Of a DNA stretch of 64,000 nucleotides, positions 35,712 to 45,564 are shown in pieces; position 1 is the stretch's first letter; every line of letters starts with the position of its first letter. The position numbers and the translations under genes were made by a program. A model generated the notes under the pieces. It was not told where the DNA came from, did not search any database, and was given only the letters and a program-made list of their open reading frames with translations. Source of the DNA: Ruegeria arenilitoris (GTDB taxonomy: Bacteria; Pseudomonadota; Alphaproteobacteria; Rhodobacterales; Rhodobacteraceae); the NCBI RefSeq assembly GCF_013035425.1, contig NZ_WQHX01000006.1, positions 1 to 64,000 on the forward strand, given 5' to 3'.

Positions 35712-35822
35712 CGGATCGTAAGAGTGATTTTTGGTTTTTAGTCTCACCGAACCTTATGCGCGGTGATCTGTAACAAACACGCGGGAAGTGCTCCGCATCA
35801 GATGGAAAAAGGTGTCGACACC

Positions 35823-36866
35823 ATGTTTAAATACAAAAGCCCTCTGAGCCGGCTTCTAGAAGGTGCCGGCAAATCCAAAGAAGATACGGCCGAAACCGAA
35901 GTGATTGCCGAGAACGATCTTGAGCAGGCAGATCAACCTGAGCCAATCGCAGATTTCAATGCGCTGCGCGAGGCACTAGCCGGCGGCAACAATAGCTTCG
36001 AAAACTTTGAGGAGTCGGAAGATCTGATCCCAGAAGGCCAAATGCCTGAATTTTTCGAGACAGATGAAGAGTCCAAGGACGAAACTGTGGAAGAGGAGAC
36101 GGCGGATGCGCCCGTCGACCCAGAAGTTTCAGAGGAAGATCAAGTTGTGACGTTGCACCCCGCATCAACTGATGCGGCGGAAGATGAAAAAACCATGCTC
36201 GCGGCAGTTGCCGAAGCGTCAACGGAAGAGCCCGAAGATGCTCTCGAAGTCCAACCAGAGCTTGAAGTCACAACTGAGCCAACTGTGGATCCTTCTCCCG
36301 ATTTTGCAGCCGAAGAAGAAAGTGAACCATCTCAGCTGGAGGAGCCTTCACCAGAACCAATCCCAGTTGCTGAAAAGGAAATTGTGGCTCCAGCCCCAGC
36401 GGAGGATCGTCGGGCCCGCGTAAAAACTACTTTCCTCGGCTTTGATCGCGCGAACACGCATGCGCAGGAATTGATCGAAGCCGCAGAACCTGTCGCGAAG
36501 ACGGAGAGTGCACAGCAGACATTCCCGGTTGGATGGTTGGTCGTGACTTCCGGCCCGGGTAGAGGCGCCTGCGTAACGGTTACCGAAGGTCTGATGCAAA
36601 TAGGCCGAAATGACGATCAGGCTATTCAGTTGGACTTCGGAGACACAGGTATTTCGCGCAGCAATCATGCGGTAATCGCTTATGATCCCGAAGACCGAAA
36701 ATGCTATTTAGGTCACGGCGGCAAGGCTAACCTTGTTCGTTTAAACGGCAAACCAGTCCTCAGCACAGTGCCTATTGCGTGTGGTGATATAATCCGCATC
36801 AGTGAAACCTCGATGCGGTTCAAGGCCTTCTGCGATGAAGGATTTGACTGGCGGGATGCCGATTAA
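35823..36866 (+). CDS. FHA-domain protein with long acidic N-terminal region
   Basis: 347 aa from ATG 35823 (AAAGGTG about 9 nt upstream; a frame from 35763 adds 20 unlikely residues). The first ~215 residues are acidic and Pro-rich low complexity (ESEDLIPEGQMPEFFETDEES, EPEDALEVQPELE). The end ~237-345 is an FHA domain: LMQIGRNDDQAIQL, GISRSNHAVIAYD, NLVRLNGKPV and GDIIRISETSMRF. The Arg, Ser-Arg and His of the phosphothreonine pocket are present, with one extra residue in SRSNH. FHA domains bind pThr, so this is the expected reader of the neighbouring kinase. Its stop overlaps the phosphatase start (TAATG). Confidence 0.9.
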   Translation: MFKYKSPLSRLLEGAGKSKEDTAETEVIAENDLEQADQPEPIADFNALREALAGGNNSFENFEESEDLIPEGQMPEFFETDEESKDETVEEETADAPVDPEVSEEDQVVTLHPASTDAAEDEKTMLAAVAEASTEEPEDALEVQPELEVTTEPTVDPSPDFAAEEESEPSQLEEPSPEPIPVAEKEIVAPAPAEDRRARVKTTFLGFDRANTHAQELIEAAEPVAKTESAQQTFPVGWLVVTSGPGRGACVTVTEGLMQIGRNDDQAIQLDFGDTGISRSNHAVIAYDPEDRKCYLGHGGKANLVRLNGKPVLSTVPIACGDIIRISETSMRFKAFCDEGFDWRDAD

Positions 36867-37645
36867 TGCTCGCAAGCCCTGCATATGATGTTGCGCTGAT
36901 TCTTGACAAGGGTCAGCGCGACACGCAGGAGGATGCGATTTCCGCACGAGTGTTTGACTCGGCTAGTGCGGGTTACGTCGTCATTGCTGACGGTATGGGG
37001 GGGCATGATGCGGGTGAAATCGCATCGGAGCTGGTCATATCAGCATGGTGCGACATTATGGATGCCCAGCTTGACGGGCCCGAACCGGTCGAGGGCGATC
37101 TGCTCGACGCTCTGCCGATTGCCGCGATGCAAGCCAATACCGCAGTAGGTGATCATGGCGATGAACATCGCGTCAAATTGGGCTCTACATTGCTGGGCAT
37201 TCTAATGCTTGGGCAGCGTGTCTTTTGGATTTCCATCGGCGACAGCCCTCTCTACCTTTTCCGAGATGACCGTCTGACTCAGATCAACGAAGACCATTCC
37301 ATGGCTCCAGCGATCGACGCAAAGGTTGCGGAGGGCACACTTTCCTCCGAAGAGGCGCGCGCGCACCCGGACCGGAACCAACTAACCTCCGTTATTATGG
37401 GCGGGGAAATCCGCCAAGTGGATTGTCCTGAAAAGGCGTTAAATTTGGTCGCCTCGGACCTTCTCGTCCTAGGTAGTGATGGCTTGCAATTCCTCAGTGA
37501 CCCCGAAATTGAGGGGCTCTTGCGCGTTCACGCGCAGTCACCTGCGCGCGATATCGCGGATACCTTGTTGCAGGCACTTAAATCCAAAAATGACCCTGGT
37601 CAGGACAATATCGCTATTGCCGTCGTTAAACCGGCAGGAACCTAA
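36866..37645 (+). CDS. PP2C-family Ser/Thr protein phosphatase
   Basis: A 259-aa metal-dependent phosphatase, close to the minimal bacterial PP2C length. All main motifs are present: DKGQRDTQEDAI, VIADGMGGHDAGE with the metal Asp, KLGSTLLGILM, ISIGDSPLYLFRD, LGSDGLQ and DNIAIAVV. It would reverse phosphorylation by the kinase encoded two genes upstream. Overlap with the FHA gene by one base implies coupled translation. No transmembrane segment; cytosolic. Confidence 0.94.
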   Translation: MLASPAYDVALILDKGQRDTQEDAISARVFDSASAGYVVIADGMGGHDAGEIASELVISAWCDIMDAQLDGPEPVEGDLLDALPIAAMQANTAVGDHGDEHRVKLGSTLLGILMLGQRVFWISIGDSPLYLFRDDRLTQINEDHSMAPAIDAKVAEGTLSSEEARAHPDRNQLTSVIMGGEIRQVDCPEKALNLVASDLLVLGSDGLQFLSDPEIEGLLRVHAQSPARDIADTLLQALKSKNDPGQDNIAIAVVKPAGT

Positions 37646-37664
37646 TTAAGGCAGTTCAGCACTC

Positions 37665-38927
37665 ATGAGAAATCATCTAATCATTTCCGGCTTGGCTTTT
37701 GCAGTCTTAGCAGGTTCCGCATCGGCGCAGGAAGCATGCGCGACCTACGAAATCCGACGTGGGGATAGCCTTCGGGAACTGGCGATACAGGTTTACGCCA
37801 CCGAAGATTATAGTTTCATCTATGACGCGAATAGAAATGTTATCGGGTCCAACCCAAATATCATACGCGTCGGCGACAAACTGGTCATGCCTTGCCTAGA
37901 CGATATTGGACGCGCCGTTACTCGGCCCGAAACCGAGGCAGAGCGCATGGCAGTCGAGATGGCCGCCGAACTGGTAGAAGCGGCGGAAGAGCGGGCTCAG
38001 AAAGCCGTTGCTGATGCTGAGGCCCAAGTTGCCGCAGCCAAATCCGAAGCTAAGAAGGCCAGCGAGCGAGCTGTTGTGGAGGCTCGAATTTCGGCGCGTG
38101 AGGAAATTGAGGAAGCGCGAACAGAAGCAGCCGCCCTGATCCGCAAATCTCAAGGCGAAGAGAAATCAGAAATTCGGGATCGACAACTGCTGCTGATCAC
38201 CGGTGGTAACTATGCCCCGTTCACTGACGAAGCTTTGCCGCATCGCGGCCTTTATACGAACCTTGTTGAAACGGCCTTTTTGCGCGCTGCTCCGGAACAG
38301 GGCTACAAGATACAGTTTGTCAATGACTGGTCTTCGCACTTGGATTTGCTGATGCCGACATTGGCGTTTGACGCCACTTTCCCGTGGTCGCGACCAAATT
38401 GCGAAGAAGCTGAAGCTTTGTCAGAAAGCGATCGCAACCGTTGCGAAACCTACAACTTCTCGAATCCGTTTTATGAGGTAGTTGATACATTCTTCGCGCG
38501 CGAAGGCTCTGGTTTTGAACAAACTCTCACTTACGCTGATTTTGCAGGTGCAACTATCTGCCGCCCCGAGGGGTGGTCTTTGTCGCATATGGATGCCGTA
38601 AGCCTATATGAGCCGGTCATCACCCTTTTACGCCCGGTCTCACCCGATGATTGTTTTCATGCTGTCATGCAGGGCGAGGCAGATATTGTCGCTGTTGAGG
38701 CTCATTTGGCGGCCGAGGCCATCAGCCGTCTGGGTTATGAGCATCAGATTATCGAAAACCCAAATCTTGCTGCGATCAAGTCACTCAACGTCATGACACA
38801 CAAAGACAATCCTGACGGGGAAGCAGTGCTTGAGACACTCAATCAAGGACTGGCGATTATGCAGCAATCGGGTGAGTGGCGCGACATCGTGTCGACCGCT
38901 CTGCGCTATCAAATGGAAAATGGCTAG
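37665..38927 (+). CDS. Periplasmic LysM - coiled-coil - solute-binding protein fusion
   Basis: A 420-aa protein with a signal peptide (LIISGLAFAVLAGSASA|QEA) and a LysM-like domain at about 25-75 (YEIRRGDSLRELAIQVYATEDY, RVGDKLVMPC). A charged Ala/Glu-rich helix at about 95-170, likely coiled coil, follows. The rest is an SBP_bac_3-like domain (LLLITGGNYAPFTDEALP, FVNDWSSHLDLLMPTLAFDATFPW, GATICRPEGWSL, LAIMQQSGEWRDIV). LysM binds peptidoglycan; SBP_bac_3 binds amino acids or other small ligands. No ABC permease or ATPase is encoded near it, so it probably senses or presents a ligand rather than transporting one. Confidence 0.88.
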   Translation: MRNHLIISGLAFAVLAGSASAQEACATYEIRRGDSLRELAIQVYATEDYSFIYDANRNVIGSNPNIIRVGDKLVMPCLDDIGRAVTRPETEAERMAVEMAAELVEAAEERAQKAVADAEAQVAAAKSEAKKASERAVVEARISAREEIEEARTEAAALIRKSQGEEKSEIRDRQLLLITGGNYAPFTDEALPHRGLYTNLVETAFLRAAPEQGYKIQFVNDWSSHLDLLMPTLAFDATFPWSRPNCEEAEALSESDRNRCETYNFSNPFYEVVDTFFAREGSGFEQTLTYADFAGATICRPEGWSLSHMDAVSLYEPVITLLRPVSPDDCFHAVMQGEADIVAVEAHLAAEAISRLGYEHQIIENPNLAAIKSLNVMTHKDNPDGEAVLETLNQGLAIMQQSGEWRDIVSTALRYQMENG

Positions 38928-38971
38928 GGCTCCAAACGGCCTAATAAAACCAAAGTCTGGAGGAAGTGGAA

Positions 38972-40078
38972 ATGTTTAACGAGAACCTCAAGAAAGCAAT
39001 GCGTTTGGCATCTGCGTTCACTGCGCTAGGCGCGGGTGCTGCCGCTGCTCAAGAGGCTTGTACGAATTATACTGTGACTGACGGCGATACGATGGCCACA
39101 ATCGCGATTGCTGCATATGGCACATCGAATTATCAGCCAATCTTTAACGCGAACCGTAACGTAATCACCAATCCGGGTAACTTGGAGCCTGGTTTGGTTT
39201 TGGCACTGCCTTGTGAAGACGGAAGCCTGCCAAATGGACAAAGCGCTCAGGATTTGATTGCGGCAGAAGAACAGCGTGCAGCAAGTGTTAAGCGCTCGAA
39301 TGTCTATGAACCGCCAATCAAAATGGTTACTGGCAACGGCTGGGCGCCATTTACAGACGAAACTTTGAATGGCGGTGGGTTCATGACCCGGCTTGCCACG
39401 ACCAGCCTTCAGCGTGGCGGCAACAATCGTGAATTCTCGGTAAGCTTTGTGGATGATTGGAGCGCGCACCTTCAGACTTTGCTTCCTCTGAATGCGTTTG
39501 ACATTTCGATCGCTTGGACAATCCCTGATTGCACAAATCGCTCGTATGAATGGTCTCAGGAAACTGAGGCACGGTGTACACAATTCGTTGCGTCGGTACC
39601 TGTGTATGATGTTGTTGGCGGCTTTTTCACTTTGCCTGAAAGCGCTTATGCTGGTGCGACAACCTTCGAAGAATTCAAAGGTGCCACGATCTGTCGTATG
39701 GAGGGGTGGAGCATGGTTGTTCTCGAAGAAGTTGGTCTAAATGATTCCAATGTCACTATGGTTAAACCAAAGACCGCGCGGGAATGCCTTGATGCAGTTT
39801 TGACTGGGACAGCGGATATAGCTGCGTTTGAAGTTGAACTGTTCGCGGCAACGATGAATGAAATGGGTTTGTCATCGGCGGATATAGCCGAAAACCCCTT
39901 TGTATCTACATTGTCTTCGATGAGCTTTCTTGCCCATCGCTCCAACCCCTACGCGCGTCAATATATTGCGATGATGAACAAGGGCTTGGTCGAAATGCGC
40001 GAGTCTGGAGAATGGTACGCCATCATCTCGGATACGTTGCGCGAACAGAACCAAAAATTGAATGCAGCATCGAACTGA
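38972..40078 (+). CDS. Periplasmic LysM - solute-binding protein fusion (paralog without coiled coil)
   Basis: 368 aa from ATG 38972, which follows GGAGG (38959-38963); a GTG 6 nt upstream lies too close to it. Signal peptide (ASAFTALGAGAAAA|QEA), LysM at about 30-78 (YTVTDGDTMATIAIAAYGTSNY, GLVLALPC), then directly an SBP_bac_3-like domain (KMVTGNGWAPFTDETL, FVDDWSAHLQTLLPLNAFDISIAW, GATICRMEGWSM, LVEMRESGEWYAII). It matches the preceding protein in order and motifs but lacks the helical spacer, so the two may reach different depths of the periplasm or pair with each other. Last gene of the kinase series; a terminator follows. Confidence 0.88.
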   Translation: MFNENLKKAMRLASAFTALGAGAAAAQEACTNYTVTDGDTMATIAIAAYGTSNYQPIFNANRNVITNPGNLEPGLVLALPCEDGSLPNGQSAQDLIAAEEQRAASVKRSNVYEPPIKMVTGNGWAPFTDETLNGGGFMTRLATTSLQRGGNNREFSVSFVDDWSAHLQTLLPLNAFDISIAWTIPDCTNRSYEWSQETEARCTQFVASVPVYDVVGGFFTLPESAYAGATTFEEFKGATICRMEGWSMVVLEEVGLNDSNVTMVKPKTARECLDAVLTGTADIAAFEVELFAATMNEMGLSSADIAENPFVSTLSSMSFLAHRSNPYARQYIAMMNKGLVEMRESGEWYAIISDTLREQNQKLNAASN

Positions 40079-40102
40079 TCCCTCGGTTTACGGATGCTTT
40101 CT

Positions 40103-40131
40103 GGGCTGGTCTTAGGACCGGCCCCTTTTTT
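40103..40131 (+). terminator. Intrinsic terminator of the kinase-LysM operon
   Basis: GGGCTGGTC (40103-40111), loop TTAG, GACCGGCCC (40116-40124) with one G-U pair, then C and six T (40126-40131). It starts 25 nt after the last stop codon and is the clearest terminator on the plus strand in this part. Confidence 0.9.
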
Positions 40132-40404
40132 GAAGGGATCCAAAAAAGTTCCTAAACCCAGCAGTTTCAAAAAACTGAGAACGTTCGCGCTACAATTTGT
40201 TCCGTTTCCGATGGCTAGTTGCGAATATTATTGCTGAAGCGAGAGATTTATCTATGCAATAACCAGCTCACTTAGGGACAACCCAGTTCTAAGGTGTATT
40301 GTTTTTTATAAGGCTTGCTGGAAGATAACTGCGGGCAGTTGCTCCACCACGCACTCAAAAAAGGTGTTGCAATGGGAACAGGCTCTTTTCTCCAGCTTGA
40401 GTAA

Positions 40405-40432
40405 AAAAGCCGACCGTTAAGGGTCGGCTTTT
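40405..40432 (-). terminator. Intrinsic terminator of icd (possibly bidirectional)
   Basis: AAAAGCCGACC (40405-40415), 6-nt loop, GGTCGGCTTTT (40422-40432): an 11-bp perfect stem. On the minus strand it ends in TTTTTT about 45 nt after the icd stop, a classic terminator. On the plus strand it also has a short T-run. The 270 bp between it and the previous terminator hold no gene that I can support. Confidence 0.9.
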
Positions 40433-40473
40433 GTCGCTCAGCGCGGGTGATCCAATTTTTCGAGTTTCAGGTT

Positions 40474-42687
40474 TCACCCAATAATTGCGTTCAAGGTTGC
40501 GCTCGGACGCATAACCGCTGCCGCCTTTGCTGGGTCAGTATGGTAGTAACCCCCCAAATCGGCGGCTACCCCTTGCGCGGCTGCAAGCTCTGAAAGGATT
40601 TGCTCTTCGCTGTCGGCTAGTTGTTGTGCAATCGGTGCGAACTCGGCGGCTAACTCGGCATCTTCTGTTTGTTTTGAAAGTGCCTCTGCCCAATAGCGGG
40701 CAAACCAATAGTGGCTGTCCCGATTATCGGGCTGACCCACCTTGCGACTGGGCGAATTGTTATTATCAAGAATACCCTGCGTTGCTGCTTCGGCTGCCGT
40801 GCCCAGAACACCTGCTTTGGCGTTACCTTTGCTGTCGGCCAGGAAGTTCAGCGACTCCCCCAACGCGCAGAACTCGCCCATCGAGTCCCAGCGAAGGTGG
40901 TTTTCCTCGACCAGCTGCTGCACGTGTTTTGGGGCCGAGCCCCCTGCCCCGGTTTCAAACAGGCCGCCACCGTTCATCAGTTTAACGATCGATAGCATTT
41001 TGGCAGAGGTTCCCAGTTCTAGAATTGGGAAAAGGTCAGTCAAATAATCACGCAGCACATTCCCGGTGATAGCAATCGAGTCCTTGCCAGCGGTTATAGT
41101 CTCCAGTGATTGTTTGGTCGCTTCGCGTGGGGCCATTATCTGAAATTTGTCTGCAACGCCCGCGGCATCAAGCGCCGGATTGACGTATTTGATAAGCTCA
41201 GCGTCATGGGCGCGATTAGCATCCAGCCAGAAGATCGCTTCGGATCCGGTAAGACGCTGCCGGTCCATCGCAAGCTGGATCCAGTTTTCGATCGGCGCTT
41301 TTTTCACTGTGCAGGAACGCCAGATGTCACCCTGTTCAACCTCATGCGAATGCAAAGTCTCTCCATTTTCCAAAACAATACGGATGGTGCCGTCGGCAGG
41401 AGCTTGGAATGTAGTCGGATGCGAGCCGTATTCTTCGGCTTTCTGCGCCATCAAGCCTACGTTGGCAACAGCCCCGGCAGTCGCGGGGTTTAGCGCGCCG
41501 TTGGCTTTAAAGAACTTAATGGTTTCGTCATAAACCGGCGCATAGCAGCGGTCAGGGATGACGCAGTTGGTGTCCCCTTTTGCGCCGCTTTCATCCCAAC
41601 CTTTACCTCCGGCGCGGATAACCGCAGGCATTGAGGCGTCGATGATAACGTCAGACGGAACGTGCAGATTGGTAATACCGCGGTCTGAATCAACCATATA
41701 CATCGAAGGACGATCCGCTTTAATCGCATCGATAGCCGCCAGAATATCGGCGTTGCCCTTTATGCGATCCAAAAGATCGCCAAGGCCCGAATTTGGGTTC
41801 ACTCCAAGAGTTTCCAATTCGGCACCGAATTTCTCGAATACTGGGGCTAACCACGCTTTGACGGCATAGCCAAAGATAATTGGGTCACTGACCTTCATCA
41901 TCGTGGCCTTCATATGCAGCGAGAACATAGTGCCGTCGCGCTTTGTGTCCTCGATTGCTTCCGCCAGGAATGCGGAAAGTGCCTTGACCGACATGAATGT
42001 GGCGTCAGCTACGGTGCCATCGGCCAAAGGCCAAGAGTCTTTCAATACGGTTACACTTCCATCTTTGCCGACAAACTCGATTTTTGCGTCGCCTGCATGG
42101 GCGGCGGAAATCGTTGCTGATTTCTCGTTTGCATAGAAATCATTGTTGGACATTGATGAGACCTTAGTCTTGCTGTCAGCGCTCCACTCTCCCATCGAAT
42201 GAGGGTTTTTCTGAGCATAATTCTTCACCGCCCGAGCAGCGCGGCGATCGCTGTTGCCTTCACGAAGAACCGGGTTCACTGCCGAGCCCTTAATGGTGTC
42301 GTATCTTGTGCGGATCGCCTTTTCTTCATCCGTCGAAGGCTCTTCGGGATAGTTGGGGATGTTGTAGCCTTGCGATTGAAGCTCTTCGATAGCAGCGACC
42401 AATTGGGGGACAGAGGCAGAGATGTTCGGCAATTTGATCACATTGGCATCCGGCGTTTTTACCAGTTCGCCCAACGATGCCAAATCGTCGCTGACACGCT
42501 GTTCGTCTGTCAGGTTCTCTGGGAATGTCGCCAATATGCGCCCAGCTAACGAGATGTCCTTGGCGCCAACACTCACTCCAGCGGCCGAAGCAAACTTGCG
42601 GATGATGGGAAGAAACGATGCGCTTGCCAGTTCGGGCGCTTCGTCTACAATGGTATACAATATGTCGAAGTTCGATTTTTCTGCCAT
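40474..42687 (-). CDS. icd: Isocitrate dehydrogenase, NADP-dependent, monomeric type
   Basis: A 737-aa enzyme oxidising isocitrate to 2-oxoglutarate in the TCA cycle. It belongs to the monomeric class (about 740 aa), unlike the ~420-aa dimeric form: [84 protein letters not shown] and [12 protein letters not shown] 42687 follows AGGG and gives the family length; in-frame codons up to 42855 code for an unlike extension. Monomeric IDH is usual in roseobacters. Confidence 0.97.
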   Translation of the reverse strand: MAEKSNFDILYTIVDEAPELASASFLPIIRKFASAAGVSVGAKDISLAGRILATFPENLTDEQRVSDDLASLGELVKTPDANVIKLPNISASVPQLVAAIEELQSQGYNIPNYPEEPSTDEEKAIRTRYDTIKGSAVNPVLREGNSDRRAARAVKNYAQKNPHSMGEWSADSKTKVSSMSNNDFYANEKSATISAAHAGDAKIEFVGKDGSVTVLKDSWPLADGTVADATFMSVKALSAFLAEAIEDTKRDGTMFSLHMKATMMKVSDPIIFGYAVKAWLAPVFEKFGAELETLGVNPNSGLGDLLDRIKGNADILAAIDAIKADRPSMYMVDSDRGITNLHVPSDVIIDASMPAVIRAGGKGWDESGAKGDTNCVIPDRCYAPVYDETIKFFKANGALNPATAGAVANVGLMAQKAEEYGSHPTTFQAPADGTIRIVLENGETLHSHEVEQGDIWRSCTVKKAPIENWIQLAMDRQRLTGSEAIFWLDANRAHDAELIKYVNPALDAAGVADKFQIMAPREATKQSLETITAGKDSIAITGNVLRDYLTDLFPILELGTSAKMLSIVKLMNGGGLFETGAGGSAPKHVQQLVEENHLRWDSMGEFCALGESLNFLADSKGNAKAGVLGTAAEAATQGILDNNNSPSRKVGQPDNRDSHYWFARYWAEALSKQTEDAELAAEFAPIAQQLADSEEQILSELAAAQGVAADLGGYYHTDPAKAAAVMRPSATLNAIIG

Positions 42688-43216
42688 ATTCCCTAACCTT
42701 TTTTCAGCCTTTCGGAGCGTGCTATCCAAGAGTTTGTGCCATCTTACACCCGGCACCGAGCCGTAACTGGACCATTGGCCCAACGGGAGACTCTGATTTG
42801 ACAGGCATCCCATAAATGAGGATTGCCTCGGGATCAATCGGTTTGCGTTGCGCAAATTGACACGGGTTCAGGAAGCGCAACTAAGCTTAGTATGTATGCT
42901 TTCGTGCACTGAACATGTCCTTCGATGGAAAACGAAATTTCAAACCGCGCTCCAGCCCTGGACGACCCGAGGGCAACCTGGGCACCATGTGGCCCAAGAA
43001 ATTGACGGCAATTGTCAAGCCGGTGCCGACCTTCAAGTCACCGCTGGCGGCAGTTTGGGAAGGGAAAAAAATTGTGGCGATTACCGCCATCCAGCGCTGA
43101 AAAGGACTTTGGGTTTCCGTTCTCATCAGACCCCTTCACCGCAAAAGCAATTTTTACTTCCCCTCATTCGTGAGGCTGGCTAAGACGGTTCTCCAACATC
43201 ATCCTAGGAGAGTGTT
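42688..43216. other. 529-bp divergent intergenic region between icd and tex
   Basis: Contains the promoters of both genes. Two small overlapping frames (42915-43100 plus, 61 codons; 42887-43126 minus, 79 codons) lack ribosome binding sites and known motifs, so I do not call them. No repeat or operator stands out. AGGAG at 43206-43210 serves the tex start. Confidence 0.5.
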
Positions 43217-45529
43217 TTGGATCTTATCGCCCAAACTATCGCTACTGAAATCAATGCGCGTCCGGAACAGGTGTTTGCCGCCGTTCGTCTTTTGGATGAA
43301 GGTTCCACGGTACCCTTTGTTGCCCGCTATCGCAAAGAGATTACAGGTGGTCTGAACGACATGCAGCTGCGCTTATTGGCGGAGCGTCTGGTCTATCTGC
43401 GAGAACTCGAGGCGCGCCGCGATACGATTCTGAGTGCGATCAAGGATCAAGGCAAGTTAACCGATTCATTGGCGCGTTCTATTGCCCAAGCAGAAACCAA
43501 GGCTCAGCTTGAAGATATATATCTGCCCTACAAACCCAAACGGCGCACCAAGGCAATGATTGCCCGCGAAAATGGATTGGAGCCGTTGGTAAATGCCATC
43601 CTGAATAATCGCGAGTTGGATCCGGAAATCATTGCGCAGAACTTTTTGTCGGATGTTGTTGAGTCGACCAAAGATGCGCTGAACGGGGCGCGGGATATTA
43701 TCGCGGAACAACTGACGGAAAACGCTGACCTTCTGGGTGAACTGCGAAGCTTTATGCAGTATGAGGCCCGGTTGTGGGCCAAAGTGATCGAAGGCAAAGA
43801 ACAAGAAGGTGCCAAGTTCAGCGATTACTTCAATCATTCCGAGATGTGGTCAAAGGTTCCTTCGCATCGTGCGTTGGCTATGCTGCGTGCTTCGAAAGAA
43901 GGGATTGTTTCGCTGGATATTGCCCCTGATCCGGAAACAGGAACGGCCCGCGCCGAAAACATAGTTGCCGCTCATCTGGATACTCGTGGAACCGGACCTG
44001 GCGATACTTGGTTACGTAAAGTGGCCGGATGGACCTGGCGGGTGAAACTGTCGCTGTCGATGATGGTCGAACTGATGGCGGAATTAAGAGGGCGGGCTCA
44101 GGAGGAGGCCATTCAGGTCTTTTCCCGAAATCTAAAAGATTTGTTGTTATCGCCCCCGGCCGGCGCCCGCACAACGCTTGGTTTGGATCCGGGTATTCGA
44201 ACAGGTGTAAAGGCCGCAGTTGTGAACGCAACCGGTAAGTTGATGGCGACGGAAACGATCTACCCTTTTCAACCCAAAAACGATCTGCGTGGAGCGCAAG
44301 CCGCCCTGTTGAACCTGATCTCAAGTCATGAAGTAGAACTGATCGCCATTGGCAACGGCACTGCCAGTCGCGAGACAGAACGATTGGTTAGCGACACACT
44401 CGCGCAATTACCCAAATCTATGAAAAGCCCAACCAAGGTTGTAGTCTCAGAAGCCGGTGCGTCGGTCTATTCAGCATCAGAACTGGCTGCGCAGGAGTTC
44501 CCGGAGCTGGACGTTTCGCTGCGCGGCGCGGTCTCGATCGCGCGGCGTTTGCAAGACCCGCTGGCCGAACTTGTAAAGATTGAGCCCAAAAGCATAGGTG
44601 TGGGCCAATATCAGCATGACGTTGATCAGAACCGCCTATCCCGATCTCTAGAAGCAGTGATCGAGGATGTGGTCAACGCTGTCGGCGTGGACCTCAATAC
44701 CGCCTCAGCACCATTGTTATCGCATGTCTCCGGGTTAGGTCCTGCTCTCGCTGAAGCCATCGTAGATCATCGTGACGTTAACGGTGCTTTCCGATCGCGA
44801 AACGAGTTGCTGCAAGTCGCGCGCCTAGGGCCGCATGCGTTTGAACAATGTGCGGGTTTTTTGCGCATCCGGGGTGGTTCCGAACCGCTTGACGCCTCTG
44901 CGGTGCATCCAGAGGCGTACGAAGTTGCCAGCAAAATCGTGGCGGAATGCGGCCGAGATATCCGGCAGATTATGGGCAAAGAAGGGTCGCTGCGCGGATT
45001 GCACGCAGAACAATTCGTTAATGAGTCATTTGGCCTGCCGACCATACGCGACATCTTTGCCGAGCTCGAAAAACCCGGAAGGGATCCTCGGCCTGACTTC
45101 GTGACCGCCAGTTTTACCGAAGGCATAGAACAGATATCGGACCTAAAGCCCGGAATGATGCTTGAAGGAACGGTAACGAACGTCGCTGCATTTGGTGCAT
45201 TCGTAGACATTGGCGTACATCAGGACGGTTTGGTCCATGTCAGCCAACTGGCTGACCGGTTCGTAAAGGATCCGCATGAAATCGTGAAAACAGGTCAGGT
45301 CGTTAGAGTTCGTGTGCTTGAGGTCGACGCGCCGCGAAAAAGGATTGGGTTGAGTATGCGTAAAGGTAGTGGGTCCTTGACCCCACAAGGCCAGTCTAGG
45401 GGCAGTTCCGGAACTTCCAAAGATGGCGGGAAAAACCGCGGTGGAAAAGGCGGAAAGCCCCACGAAAATACTCGAAACAACGCGATAGGTGATGCTTTGA
45501 CGAACGCATTAAAAGGAAATCAGCGTTAA
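43217..45529 (+). CDS. tex: Tex-family transcription accessory / RNA-binding protein
   Basis: A 770-aa cytosolic nucleic-acid-binding protein. The N-terminal helical region includes [17 protein letters not shown] and [17 protein letters not shown] YqgF/RNase H-like core ([17 protein letters not shown]) follows, then helix-hairpin-helix ([20 protein letters not shown]), an S1 domain ([24 protein letters not shown]) and a basic Gly-rich tail ([11 protein letters not shown]). The TTG start at 43217 has AGGAG 6 nt upstream and gives the normal opening. Convergent with the GlxA gene, 35 bp apart. Confidence 0.96.
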   Translation: MDLIAQTIATEINARPEQVFAAVRLLDEGSTVPFVARYRKEITGGLNDMQLRLLAERLVYLRELEARRDTILSAIKDQGKLTDSLARSIAQAETKAQLEDIYLPYKPKRRTKAMIARENGLEPLVNAILNNRELDPEIIAQNFLSDVVESTKDALNGARDIIAEQLTENADLLGELRSFMQYEARLWAKVIEGKEQEGAKFSDYFNHSEMWSKVPSHRALAMLRASKEGIVSLDIAPDPETGTARAENIVAAHLDTRGTGPGDTWLRKVAGWTWRVKLSLSMMVELMAELRGRAQEEAIQVFSRNLKDLLLSPPAGARTTLGLDPGIRTGVKAAVVNATGKLMATETIYPFQPKNDLRGAQAALLNLISSHEVELIAIGNGTASRETERLVSDTLAQLPKSMKSPTKVVVSEAGASVYSASELAAQEFPELDVSLRGAVSIARRLQDPLAELVKIEPKSIGVGQYQHDVDQNRLSRSLEAVIEDVVNAVGVDLNTASAPLLSHVSGLGPALAEAIVDHRDVNGAFRSRNELLQVARLGPHAFEQCAGFLRIRGGSEPLDASAVHPEAYEVASKIVAECGRDIRQIMGKEGSLRGLHAEQFVNESFGLPTIRDIFAELEKPGRDPRPDFVTASFTEGIEQISDLKPGMMLEGTVTNVAAFGAFVDIGVHQDGLVHVSQLADRFVKDPHEIVKTGQVVRVRVLEVDAPRKRIGLSMRKGSGSLTPQGQSRGSSGTSKDGGKNRGGKGGKPHENTRNNAIGDALTNALKGNQR

Positions 45530-45564
45530 GTATTTTATGTACAATGGGATTGAGGCGCGAAAAA

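Noticed and set aside
42887-43126. Small frames on both strands between icd and tex
   Set aside because: Mutually overlapping, no ribosome binding site, no family resemblance; probably chance frames in a promoter region.
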